A DNA stretch of 39,153 nucleotides, taken from the IMG/VR virus record IMGVR_UViG_3300049043_000313, positions 1-39,153 of that record, one strand, 5' to 3'. Numbering within the stretch: position 1 is the first letter of the stretch; the number at the start of each line of letters is the position of its first letter. The notes below the pieces were generated by a model. It was given only the letters and a program-made list of their open reading frames with translations, was not told the DNA's origin and searched no databases. This document shows, in pieces, positions 8,037-16,699 of the stretch. This stretch comes from a virus. Position numbers and translations under genes: made by a program.

Positions 8037-8883
8037 GTGGCATCAAAGAAGAAGACCAGGCGCGGGAAGTCGACCCCGCAACCGACCGTCATCACGCGGG
8101 CCTACCGAGACAGGCTGGTCAAGCTGGTCGCTCAGTGCAGGCCTGCGGTGGCCGCGGCCGTCAAGCGCTTCGAGGCGCTGCAGGCGAAGCGCGGTGCACT
8201 CCGTCGTGGTGCACGGGAACCGCACATCGGTTCCATCACGGACGCCGCCGAAGCCGTGCGCCGCTCCATGGCAGGCGTGCGCGTCGAGTTCGACACCGTC
8301 GCGAAGAAGGCCCGGCCTGGCTTGCTCGCACAAGGCGTGGGCAACAAGACAGCGGCATTCGCCGTCGCCGCCGTCGACAAGAGCGTGCGCGGCATCGTCT
8401 CGATTGACGTGGGCGACCTCGCCGACACTGCTTTGCGCAGTCGCTTCGTCCGCGAGAACGTCTCCCTCATCAAGTCGATCCCGAAGCAGCTTGCCGCCGA
8501 CATCGAGGCCGAGCTGTCGGAGGCGTGGAGCGTCGGCCGCGACAGCGCAGTCCTCGCCGCGCGAATCGAGCAGCGCTTCGGCGTTGCCACGAACCGCGCG
8601 CGCCTCATCGCACGCGACCAGGTCGCAACGCTCAACAGCCGCATCGCGGCGAAGCGGCAGCAGCAGCTCGGGGATTACCCGCTACGAGTGGAGCACGTCG
8701 CTCGATGAGCGTGTCCGCGGCAATCCGTCGGGCCTCTACCCGAACGCCGACCCGTCGCACTGGGAACGCGAAGGAAAGATCTTCTCGTGGAGCGACCCGC
8801 CAGAAGACGGGCACCCCGGCGAAGCGATCAACTGCCGATGCACCGCCATCGCCATCGTCGACGACGTCGAGGAGGGACCATGA
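8037..8883 (+). CDS. Mu gpF-like minor head protein (frameshifted)
   Basis: The product belongs to the phage Mu gpF / SPP1 gp7 head-morphogenesis family. These proteins sit inside the head next to the portal and help assembly or DNA entry. GTG 8037 has GGAGG five bases upstream. The C-terminal domain contains FGVATNRARLIARDQV. After a frame change near 8680 it has RYEWSTSLDERVR, then FSWSDPPEDGHPGEAINCRC, the classic gpF end. The N-terminal 100 residues are helical and basic. The gene is divergent from the portal gene, with only 66 bases between the two starts. TGA 8881-8883 overlaps the next ATG. Confidence 0.85.
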
Positions 8884-9285
8884 AGCAGAAGCGCAATGAC
8901 GAAGGCAAGCTCGTCGAGGCCGACATCGCCGCGTTCGTTCGACTGCTCAAGGACAAGCCGCGCACCTACGTCGACCTCATGGCGGCGACGGGGTGTTTCG
9001 TTTCGCACCTGCAAAGAGCGAATGCGGAACATCCGACGGATGCATCCGGTCCAAGAGTCGTGGCTGCCGAGCGAGTGCGGCGATGGGCCAGGCCGCGGCC
9101 CTGTGCTCATGTGGATCGGAGAGCCTGTCGTCGACGTCGTGCGCACCGCCTGCCCGAACCACAAGGGAACACGGTGCATGCACTGCGACGGCAGCGGGCA
9201 CATCGTCTTCACGCGCGCAGAATGGACGGCGCGCCAGCTCGAACGAGCACGGCAGCGGAAGCTGCTCGCGGCCGCTGCCCGGTAA
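8880..9285 (+). CDS. Unknown protein with CxxC zinc pairs (frameshifted)
   Basis: ATG 8880 overlaps the gpF stop. The first 37 residues (MKQKRNDEGKLVEADIAAF...) include a helix and LLKDKPRTYVDLMAATG. After a frame change near 8992 the protein continues SFRTCKERMRNIRRMHP, which reads like the recognition helix of a winged helix. It ends with a knuckle pair C-P-N-H...C-x2-C (CPNHKGTRCMHCDGSGH) and a coiled basic tail. This suggests a small DNA-binding protein with a DnaJ-like CxxCxGxG knuckle. Role unknown; it is coupled to head genes. Confidence 0.5.
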
Positions 9286-9313
9286 GGCTTTGGCCGTGCG
9301 GTAGGCTCGCGGC

Positions 9314-10562
9314 ATGAACCGCGTGCACCGCAAAGACTACAGCTGGGAGCCGCTGGCCCTGCCGACGAAGAACGGCTCGGGCTTCATGCGCGTCGAGGGC
9401 TTCTTCACCGGGAGCGGCGTCTTTCCGTACACGCAGGAAGACGGCACAGTGATTCGCGAGTGGCGACCGCCGTCCGAGGTCGAAGACGCGACGTCGATCG
9501 ACAGCCTCAAGCTGGTGCCTGTCACCATTGACCACCCCGACGACCAGGTGACGATCGACAACGTCGACACCCTCAGCGTCGGCACCGTCGGCGACATGAT
9601 CACGACGGAGTACATCTACTCGGAGCAGAAGGACGCCGACGGCAATCGGCCTCCTCCCAACGTGCGTCTCCGTGGTCGCGCGATGCTCACCGACCCGGCC
9701 GCGATCAAGATCATCGAGGACAAGCAGCTCCGCGAAGCGTCCTGCGGGTACTTCGCAGACCTCGAGTGACGTCTGGCGTGACGCCAGATGGCGTGCCCTA
9801 CGACGCGATTCAGCGTCGCATTGTCTACAACCACCTCGCGATCGGCGTGAACGGGCGGCAAGGCCCCAACATCGCTCTCCGCGTTGACCACAAGCCGGAA
9901 GCCCCGGTGAAGGAGAAGCCCGTGAAGAAGATCATCATCGACGGCGTCACGTACGAAGGCAACGAGCAGCTCGCCGAGGTCGTCGAGCAGCTGCAGCGCA
10001 AGCAGGGCGCAGCGCTCGCCGAGGCGCAGTCGAAGGCCGACGCGAAGGACAAGAGATCGCCACGCTGCAGGCCAAGGTCGGCGATGCCGAGGCTCGTGCT
10101 GACGCCGCGACCGCCACCGCGAAGGCCAAGGAGAAGGAGATTGAGCTGCTCAACTCGAAGGTGAAGGAGGGCGTGCGCAGCCGCAAGAAGCTCGAGCGCA
10201 CCGCCGAGTCGATCATGGGCACCGAAGCATTCAAGAGCGCGGGCCTCGAAGACCTCGACGACGACGACGTCAAGATTGCCGTCATCAAGCACGTCGCGCC
10301 TGAGCGCGACCTGAGCGACAAGGTCGCTGCCGCGAAGAAGGGCGACCTGGTCGCCGCGAGCTACCTCGCCGCCGCGTACGACCTCACCATCGAGTCGGCT
10401 GTGCCGGCTGACGGTGGCGAAGGCGAAGGCGAAGGCGTCCGCGCCGACGCCAACGATGCCGGCCCCGCTCGCCGCAACAGCGCTCGCGGCGACAGCCGCT
10501 CTGCCGAAGACGCGCGCGCCGCGATGATCGCCGCGAAGAACAAGGCCCACCTGAAGAAGTGA
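9314..10562 (+). CDS. DUF2213 prohead protease with scaffold-like tail (frameshifted)
   Basis: This is probably the head maturation protease fused to a scaffold. The N-terminal domain has FMRVEGFFTGSGVFPYTQEDG, then VPVTIDHPDDQVTIDNV, RGRAMLTDPAAIKIIE and ASCGYFADLE, all typical of DUF2213. The frame changes at 9767 (one base lost, giving an in-frame TGA). The continuation VTSGVTPDGVPYDAIQRRIVYNHLAIG matches the family. Another change lies near 10052. From about residue 200 it is a charged coiled coil, followed by an EGEGEG tract and a basic end, as expected for scaffold. There is no Shine-Dalgarno; a TAGGCT hexamer ends six bases before the ATG. Confidence 0.82.
10416..10437 (+). repeat. GGCGAA hexamer tract
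   Basis: GGCGAA is repeated three times and followed by GGCG. It encodes an EGEGEGEG run near the C-terminus of the scaffold-like domain. The reverse complement of the same hexamer occurs as a longer tract at 31513-31546. Confidence 0.8.
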
Positions 10563-10626
10563 ACGCCATCGTCGACGACGTCGACGGTCCCCCACCACCG
10601 CAGCAACCCACGACGGGAGAATCACC

Positions 10627-11548
10627 ATGTCTCAGATCGCGTACACCCAGGAGCCGGGTCAGCTCAAAGCCGGCATGCTCAGCGACATCGTCAAGGCGAC
10701 GAAGAAGAGCTACAAGAACACCACGGGCGCCAGCGTCCCCTTCCGGTGTGATGGTCGCTCTTGGCGCCGCCGACGACCGCCTCAAGCGCTTGACCGGCCT
10801 CACCGATCGCCTGATCGGCATCGTCATTCACGACCACGCTTCGAGCAACCAGGGCACCACCCAGAACAGCGACCCGGCTTTCGGCAGCTCGACCGCGGTC
10901 GACAACCAGCTGCCTGCAAACCGCATGGCTCAGGTGCTTCGCGAAGGCGCGTGCGTCGTCGACGTCGAGGGCGCCGTCGTCGCCGAGACCGCTCCCTACA
11001 TCCGCATCACCGCCAACGGTGCCGGCAAGGACGTGATCGGCGCCTTCCGCGGCGACAGCGATGGCGGCACCTGCATTCGCGTCAGTGGCCTGAAGTTCAT
11101 CTCGTCGACGGCGGCGGCTGGTCAGGCGCTGGTGTTTGCGCGCGGCAGCCTGGGCTGGGTGCCGAACGACGGGCCGGTGGCCTCTGGCTCCGCGCCTGGC
11201 TTCGTGCAGGCCACCGTTGGCGCTGAGGGCGCTGTGGCGGCCAACGCGATCGAGGTCGCCTGCGCGATCCTCGACGCGAACGGTGCGCCCATCACCTCGG
11301 CGCGCGCGGTGCACATCACTTCGACGCCGGTGACGGCTGCGCAGGGCACTGTTTCGGCAGCCGGCACCCCAGTCGGCACCGGCTTCGTCGTGCAGAACGC
11401 AGCGACCGGCGACAACAACGCGTCCATGCTGTCGACTGCTGCGGGCCTGTTCTCGTTCCGCATCTCGAACACTGCTGTCGAAGTGAACGACGTCATCGTC
11501 GAGGTCGATGGTTGCCCGCCGCGCGTCCTGCGTCTGACCTTCGCCTGA
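10627..11548 (+). CDS. Capsid cement/decoration protein with Ig-like C-terminus (frameshifted)
   Basis: The N-terminal domain (MSQIAYTQEPGQLKAGML..., YKNTTGASVPFG, then VMVALGAADDRLKRLTG) has the form of the structural cement proteins that follow DUF2213 genes. The frame changes near 10748. After about residue 190 a second domain begins (VEVACAILDANGAPITSARAV...), rich in beta strands, resembling an immunoglobulin-like fold of the sort displayed on capsids. The end is PPRVLRLTFA at 11548. About 306 residues. It lies between the protease and the major capsid gene and is closed by a terminator, as expected for a virion protein made in quantity. Confidence 0.7.
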
Positions 11549-11563
11549 TCCGAGTGCATGACC

Positions 11564-11590
11564 AGCGCCGTCGCAACGGCGCTGTCTTTT
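11564..11590 (+). terminator. Rho-independent terminator before the capsid gene
   Basis: Perfect 8-bp stem AGCGCCGT / ACGGCGCT, loop CGCA, followed by GTCTTTT. It lies 15 bases after the decoration gene stop and just before the capsid ribosome site. Confidence 0.8.
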
Positions 11591-11615
11591 GAATCACCAC
11601 CGCAAGGAGAACACC

Positions 11616-12557
11616 GTGAAGAAGAAAACCGTTCAGCGCGCAGACGCCGGGGAGAGCCTCTACTTCCAGAGCGAGCTGCAGTCGATGATGCCCGACTTCT
11701 ACGTGGCATACCCGCAGATGATGTCGACGGTCGCGATCCCGACCGAGACCGACAGCAACCCCGGCGCGACCACCGTCGGCTACAAGATGTACGACATCAT
11801 CGGTGTCGCGAAGATCATCTCCAACTACGCCGACGACCTGCCGCGCGCCGATGTCGCCGGCCGCCAGTACTTCCTGCCCGTTCACACGCTCGGCGTTGCC
11901 TGCGGCTGGGACTACTTCGAGGTCCAGGCGGGCCGCCTCGCGAACAAGCCGGTTCGACTCCGCGAAGCTCAGCGCTGCGCGCGACATCCTCCTGCGCCTG
12001 AGCGACAAGCTGGCGATCCTCGGCGACAGCAGCATCGGCCTCGTCGGGTTTGACGAACATCGCCAACATGCCCAACACCGTCGTGGCGACGTTCTCTTCG
12101 CAGACCACGTGGGCCGACAAGCTGGCGCTCAACACCGACGCCGGCAAGAACGCGGTGCTCACCGACATCTCGCTGCCGTTCACCCGCATGGCTGCCGTCA
12201 CGAAGGGCGTCGAGGTTCCGGACACCGTTGCGCTCTCGCCGACCTCGTACGCGCAGCTCGCACAGACCCCGCGCACCGACAGCAGCGACACGACCCTGCT
12301 CGACTTCTTCCTGAAGGCGCACCCCGGCGTGCAGGTCGTCATCATCCCGCAGCTCGAGAGCTCGGGCACTGGTGGTGCTGCGTCAGATGATCGTCTACAA
12401 GCGCGACCAGTCGAAGGTGAAGCTCGACATCCCCGAGGACATCGTGGTGCACGAGTCGCAGCGCCAGAACCTCGAGTGGGTTGTGCCGATGACGATGCGC
12501 TTCGCTGGTGTCATCTGCCGCTACCCGTTGAGCCTCGATTCCAGCTACGGGATGTGA
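11616..12557 (+). CDS. Major capsid protein (DUF2184-like), frameshifted
   Basis: GTG 11616 with AAGGAGA five bases upstream, a strong site. The N-terminus has the pattern FYVAYPQMMSTVAIPTETDS. Then come TTVGYKMYDIIGVAKIISNY with ADDLPRADVAGRQYF and LGVACGWDYFEVQAG, characteristic of DUF2184 capsid proteins. Later parts read DILLRLSDKLAILGDSSIGL, NIANMPNTVVATF and FLKAHPGVQVVIIPQLES. The end is VVPMTMRFAGVICRYPLSL. Frame changes lie near 11957, 12047 and 12370. About 313 residues, normal for the family. It is bracketed by terminators on both sides. Confidence 0.88.
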
Positions 12558-12577
12558 GAACATCGCCGGGCACTGCC

Positions 12578-12610
12578 GAACGGGCCGCAAGTGCGGCCCG
12601 TTCGCTTTTT
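12578..12610 (+). terminator. Rho-independent terminator after the capsid gene
   Basis: Perfect 11-bp stem GAACGGGCCGC / GCGGCCCGTTC, loop AAGT, followed by GCTTTTT. It starts 20 bases past the capsid stop. Confidence 0.85.
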
Positions 12611-12628
12611 GACCACGAGGACGTGACC

Positions 12629-13235
12629 ATGCCCGAGAACACCACTTCGACCGAGGCCACCACCGACACCACCCGTCACCACCGACGAAGCTGCAGCCGA
12701 GAAGCTGACGAAGGCCGAGGCGAAGGCCGCCGCCGCCACCGCGAAGGCTCAGGCGAAGGCGATCGAAGACGCGAAGGCTGAAACCGAACGCCTCGCCAAA
12801 GACAACGCCGACCTGCGCGCCTCTCTCGCGAAGCTGTCGAATGCCGTCGAAGCGCTCACCGCGGCGAAGGCTGCCGATGCTGCTGTCGAAGCGCCCACCA
12901 CCATCGCGCCCGCTTCGTCGTATCGGCCGGTGACGCTGCGCAACCTCAAGCCGGCGCCCTTCTACTACGACGACATCAACGGCGCGAACACGCCCGACAA
13001 GGGCATTGCCACGAAGGCCCCGGTGAAGCTCACCGATCAGCAGTGGCGTCGTCGCACGCCGGAGCAGTGGGGCGTGCTGATTGCCAACGAGGTCGTGACC
13101 CTCGATGGCATCCCCGAGGCGGATGTCGAAGTGGTGAACGCTGCGCGTGACGCCGAGGAGTTCCGTCTGGCGAACCACAGCGCCTACGATGCGGTCGAGC
13201 GCCAGATCATGGCGAACAACAACTACAAGATCTGA
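12629..13235 (+). CDS. Coiled-coil virion-region protein (frameshifted)
   Basis: ATG 12629 (MPENTTSTEATTDTT) is followed by one frame change near 12680. Residues about 25-80 are a long Lys/Ala/Glu coiled coil (EKLTKAEAKAAAATAKAQAK). The C-terminal domain reads LRNLKPAPFYYDDINGAN, WRRRTPEQWGVLIANEVVTL and AERQIM-like ends (VERQIMANNNYKI). In related phages the gene after the capsid is often a head-tail adaptor or a small capsid-associated protein, so a virion role is inferred. I do not recognise the family. Confidence 0.55.
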
Positions 13236-13269
13236 GCATCGTTCCCGACGACGATCACGGAGGCAGACC

Positions 13270-13945
13270 ATGGCGACACTCAAAGACTTCGACGACGGCT
13301 CACGACAAAAAACCGGCGTCAACGGTGGCGCCCTGGTCGCCCCGATCCATCCGTACGTCGACCCGCTCGTCGGTGGCTGCTACCGCCTTTCCCTTCGAAC
13401 GGGTCTGCTCTCTGGTGTCGCTGGTGCAGCGGCGCTCTTTTCGATGCGCAACCCGTCGACAACGAAGACGGTCGTGATCGACAGGCTTGCGCTTCGCTTG
13501 CTCAACGACACCGACTTCACCGCGCAGCAGACGATCGGCATCGCCGCCTACATCGCCACCGCGATGACGGCGCAGTTTTCTGCAGGCGGCGGCACGCTCA
13601 ACCTTTCGATTGCTCGAGCAAAGAAGCGCGCCAACATGTCGCCGCCGTCGTCGACGATCTACTTTGCCAGCAGCTCCACCGCGATCACCGGGGCAACCAT
13701 CGGCGCCGAAGACACGCAGCCCCTCGTCAGCGTGGTTGGGAGCTCGCCAGCCGCAGGAACGACGGTGCAGAACGTCACGCACGAGTCGGTTTTCGTTGGT
13801 GGCGATGAAGGCGGCCGATCATCCTCGACCAGGATGATGCGCTCGTTGTGCGCAACCTGCTCGCGCTGGGGCTGCTGGTCTTGTCATCGCGCAGATCGAC
13901 ATCTCGTGGCGCGAAGTGCTGAAAGCGAAGGCGCTCAACTGGTGA
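13270..13945 (+). CDS. Virion structural protein, unknown family (frameshifted)
   Basis: ATG 13270 follows GGAGGCAGACC. The product is a beta-rich protein with a hydrophobic middle (TKTVVIDRLALRLL...), serine/threonine-rich turns (SSSTAITGATIGAE), and a closing block RPIILDQDDALVVRNL. After frame changes near 13815 and 13872 it ends with AGLVIAQIDISWREVL and stops at 13943-13945. The pattern of alternating hydrophobic strands and a final VEW-like strand is common in decoration or spike proteins of the head. A terminator follows. About 225 residues. The function is inferred from context only. Confidence 0.55.
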
Positions 13946-14059
13946 TCTTGACAGCGGCGTGAGCGCGTGAGACGAAGTGCACGCCATGCGTCCTCGGGCG
14001 GGAAACTGCTCAGGATGCGCCACCGAAGATAACCCTTCCGCAAGGCGGGGCCAGAGGCT

Positions 14060-14099
14060 GAAGCGCCGTCACCCGAAAGGGAGTCGGTGCTTCTTTTTT
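14060..14099 (+). terminator. Rho-independent terminator
   Basis: Stem GAAGCGCCG / CGGTGCTTC (one G:T pair) with an inner CCC/GGG pairing around GAAA, followed by TTTTTT. The roughly 115 bases between the preceding stop and this hairpin contain no gene that I can support. Confidence 0.7.
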
Positions 14100-14141
14100 G
14101 GTCGCCCGATGTCAACGCTGCGCGCTGCTACGCTTTGACGC

Positions 14142-14582
14142 ATGGCTGTCTACACATTCTCGACGCCGATCGTTGCGGCCGACGTGCTCTTCGTTGCCCC
14201 GATGTTCGGTCCATCCGGGTCGTCGCCTGCGGGCGTCGACAACATCGACACCGCTGCAGACCTCGCCGAGCGCATGACGAACCGCGAAGCCTACGGCGAC
14301 GTCGCGGGCCAGGCCGCCGCGCTCATGGCTGCACACCTTCTGTGGGTCGAGGCGGCGTCGAATGCGGAGCCTCCGTCGGCGTCGGTTGCTGGCCGGACCG
14401 CGTACGCTGGCGTCGTGACGAGCGAGAGCGTCGATGGCGTGTCGCGCAGCTACGGTGCGAAGGCCGCGGGCTTCATCGCTGGCGGCGACGCAGCCTTCGC
14501 CGATGACGAGCTCGCGACGTCACCGTTCGGCAAGCGCCTCATCCAGCTGCGTCGTCGATGCTTCGTCGGGGCTGTGCTTTGA
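14142..14582 (+). CDS. DUF4054-like head-tail adaptor
   Basis: 146 residues, with an intact frame, from ATG 14142 to TGA 14580-14582. It shows the usual DUF4054 order. An N-terminal FSTPIVAADVLFVAPMF segment is followed by helical DTAADLAERMTNREAYGD and an AAALMAAHLLWVEA helix. A VSRSYGAKAAG turn comes next, and the end is SPFGKRLIQLRRRCFVGAVL. These proteins attach to the portal and start the neck. No Shine-Dalgarno is visible; a TACGCT hexamer ends seven bases before the ATG. The stop overlaps the next start (TTGA). Confidence 0.8.
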   Translation: MAVYTFSTPIVAADVLFVAPMFGPSGSSPAGVDNIDTAADLAERMTNREAYGDVAGQAAALMAAHLLWVEAASNAEPPSASVAGRTAYAGVVTSESVDGVSRSYGAKAAGFIAGGDAAFADDELATSPFGKRLIQLRRRCFVGAVL

Positions 14583-15077
14583 GCAAGAACGTCCGCATCG
14601 ATGACCGCCGTTGGCGTGAAATGAAGGAGCGCGCTGCGCGGCTTGGCGGCCGGGTCGTCAAGGTGGGCGTCATCGGCACGGAAGCAGCGAACGAGGTCGA
14701 GGACGGAATCACCGTCGGCCGCCTTGCAGGCGTGCACGAGTACGGCGCGTCGATCAAGATCGGCAACGCGGTGATCATCATCCCGGAGCGCTCATTCATC
14801 CGCGCGACGCTCGCGGAGAAGCGACCGAGAGATCTTCGCCCTGGTCGCCCGCCTGAATGACCGCGTGCTGCTCGGCCGCCTCAGCGAAGACGCTGCGCTT
14901 GGCCTGCTCGGGACGAAGGCGGTGGGCGAGATCCAGAAGCGCATGGCCCGCGGCATCAAGCCCGACAACGCTCCGAGCACGATCGCTGCGAAGGGCAGCA
15001 GCACGCCGCTGATCGACACCGGACGCCTTCGCCAAAGCGTCACCTACGCCGTCGTCGACACCAAGGAGATTGAATGA
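14579..15077 (+). CDS. Tail completion / virion morphogenesis protein (frameshifted)
   Basis: The probable start is TTG 14579, overlapping the previous stop. The protein has VKVGVIGTEAANEVEDG, VGRLAGVHEYGASI, VIIIPERSFIRATL and then, after a frame change near 14826, EIQKRMARGIKPDNAPSTI. The end is GSSTPLIDTGRLRQSVTYAV. The HEYGA...IPERSF...KGSSTPLIDTGRLRQSVTY layout is typical of proteins that complete the tail or connect it to the neck. About 165 residues. TGA 15075-15077 overlaps the next ATG. Confidence 0.75.
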
Positions 15078-15454
15078 GCCTGGACACCATCAACAGCGTG
15101 ATCGAGAGCCTGGCCACGCCGGGGGCATCACTGTCGTGCGGCCCAGCGCTGCCGAGCTGGTGATGGGCCGTCGCGCGACGCCAACCTACTCCGTCGAGGT
15201 CGTCCTCGACGCCGTGTGGCGACCCGATACCGGGCTGCAGGCGCAGCCGCGCAACGGGGTGGTGAGCAACGACGAGGCGATCATCTGCTACTTCCGCAGC
15301 GAAGTGCTGCCGGGCCTTGTCGGTCCTTCACCGAGCGAAGGCGCGATGGTGATTGCGGCCGGTCGGTGGTTCCGCGTCGACAGCGTGGCCTTCTGGGCGG
15401 CGGGTGGTTTCTGGCGTGCGAAGGCGACGCTCGTGCCATCAACGCGCTCGATGA
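15074..15454 (+). CDS. Neck/head-closure-like protein (frameshifted)
   Basis: ATG 15074 (MSLDTINSVIESLAT) is followed by a frame change near 15118 and then GGITVVRPSAAELVMGRR. The rest has a conserved-looking Tyr/Phe strand pattern (EAIICYFRSEVLPGL, AAGRWFRVDSVAFWAAGGFW). The design of one short beta barrel with GR..P and a W-containing strand fits head-closure proteins. The stop should be the TGA at 15452-15454, overlapping the next ATG, which needs one more frame change near 15440. About 126 residues. Confidence 0.55.
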
Positions 15455-15784
15455 GCGAAGTCGCCTTTGGCCAGGTCGCTGCCGGGAGTGTCGGCTTGCC
15501 GGCGTCGACGCTGGCGTCGGCGATTCGCTCAGCCGGGCCGTCATTCGCGCCGCAGAGGTCGCTGCGGTTCTCGGTGGCTGACGCCGGCGTCGGGAGCAAG
15601 GTCGGCGTCTTCTGGGCCGATGCGCTCCAGCAAACAGATGCACCACGCTTCAAGGCGGTCGATGCTGCTGGCGAAGCCGTCGACCTGGTCGCCGACTACG
15701 TGACGGCCGTTGCCGGTGGATGGTTCGCGCTGCTGCCCCGGTATCTCGGCCACCGCTGGTCGGTTGCGGTACGAGATTGCATGA
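15451..15784 (+). CDS. Unknown neck/tail-region protein (frameshifted end)
   Basis: ATG 15451 gives MSEVAFGQVAAGSVGLP. After a hydrophobic helix comes a beta-rich block (RSLRFSVADAGVGSKVGVFW, DLVADYVTAVAGGWFALLP). The probable C-terminus is RYEIA with TGA 15782-15784, which overlaps the next start after a one-base shift near 15765. About 110 residues. I do not recognise a family; the strands resemble those in beta-sandwich tail or neck proteins. Confidence 0.45.
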
Positions 15785-16380
15785 GCATCGCGCTGGCCAA
15801 CCCCGTCGCTGCAGTCGCGCGTCGCCGAGTCGAAGACGCGCTTTGCTTTGGATTGCGGAGACGACCGGCCTCGGCGTCGAGCGCGTCATCTGGTCGTCGG
15901 CCGGGCAGGTGGTGCGCGGGCCAGCTACCCGTTTGCGGACGCTTGCCTGGACGTCGACCACGCTCGAGGGCACCGACTGGGTCGAGGTGGAAGACCTCGG
16001 CGACACCCGCTGCAGACGTGCCTGACGTGCGGCTGCACGCTCGAGGCCCGCGGCGATGCACGATGCCGCCGTCCAGGTCTTCGACGATGCGGATGCGGGG
16101 ATGATGCCGGAGACGTCACCGCACGCGCGCGTGGAAGCAGCGATCGGTCGGCTCTCCTTGCCGACGACGCGGGGCCGCGTGAATGACGCGGGCTTCGGCG
16201 CCTGGTGTCGACGACATCTGCCCGAGTTGCTCCGGGCCGGGCTGCCGCGGTTGCTCGTTGGCTACGTCGCCAGCGATGGACGCCGAGGACGTCTTCTTGC
16301 CATTCAGCGCATCGGCCTTGTTGGTGACGCCGACCTTGCTGGGCTTCAGGGTCATTCGTTGTGCCCGACGACGGAGCGGT
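15781..16380 (+). CDS. Tail terminator / LIC_12616-like neck protein (heavily frameshifted)
   Basis: ATG 15781 gives MSIALANPVAAVARRRVEDA. Then come WIAETTGLGVERVIWSSAGQ and TTLEGTDWVEVEDLGD. This opening, a helix followed by TGL...VIW plus a G-x-D-x-V strand, matches LIC_12616-like tail terminators, which cap the tail tube. Beyond 16025 the frame moves again. The segment from 16056 (MHDAAVQVFDDADAGMMPET...) is strongly coding and reaches VNDAGFG. The last part, to about 16380, is too disrupted to reconstruct. On the minus strand 16116-16437 also reads plausibly, so this stretch is the least certain of the structural region. Confidence 0.45.
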
Positions 16381-16699
16381 TGTTCCCGTTGCGACCGAAG
16401 CGGTGTGGTCCGGTGTGAGCGCCGTCGTCATCGACACCGAGGCCGAGGTCGAGGCGCTTGACCCTGCTCGAGGTCGATGACGGCTCCACAGGAATCTCGC
16501 TCGCGTTCTCCGCGGCAGCGCTTCCAGTTCTGCTGGGTGTTCATCCCGTCGACGTTGGCATTCACCCGCTTCGAGGTCGGCGGCTTCGTCGGCGGCTTCA
16601 CCGTCGCGACATCCATCGTCGTCGATCGGCGCAGTCGGGCACGCTCTGGCGTAGTGCCGTTACCCGAGCCTCGGCGCATTCACCGTGGAGATCTCATGA
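16361..16699 (+). CDS. Unknown protein before the fibre gene (frameshifted)
   Basis: From GTG 16361 the codons are strongly G-first: VPDDGAVVPVATEAVWSGVS, then VVIDTEAEVEALDP. After a shift near 16458 it reads LLEVDDGSTGISLAFSAAAL and PVLLGVHPVDVGIHP, then FEVGGFVGGFTVATSIVV. The final YPSLGAFTVEIS ends at TGA 16697-16699, which overlaps the next ATG. It looks like one small beta-rich protein of about 112 residues with three or four frame errors. Function unknown; its place before a fibre gene suggests a virion part. Confidence 0.4.

Noticed and set aside
9825-10628. Minus-strand open frame of 267 codons opposite the scaffold domain
   Set aside because: Valine/glycine/arginine-rich shadow of a Lys/Glu coiled coil. 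The + strand has clear DUF2213 and scaffold features.
13960-14060. Possible tRNA or small RNA in the gap after the gene at 13270
   Set aside because: Some GC-rich pairing exists, but there is no T-loop GTTCRA signature or acceptor stem that closes. Only the terminator is supported.
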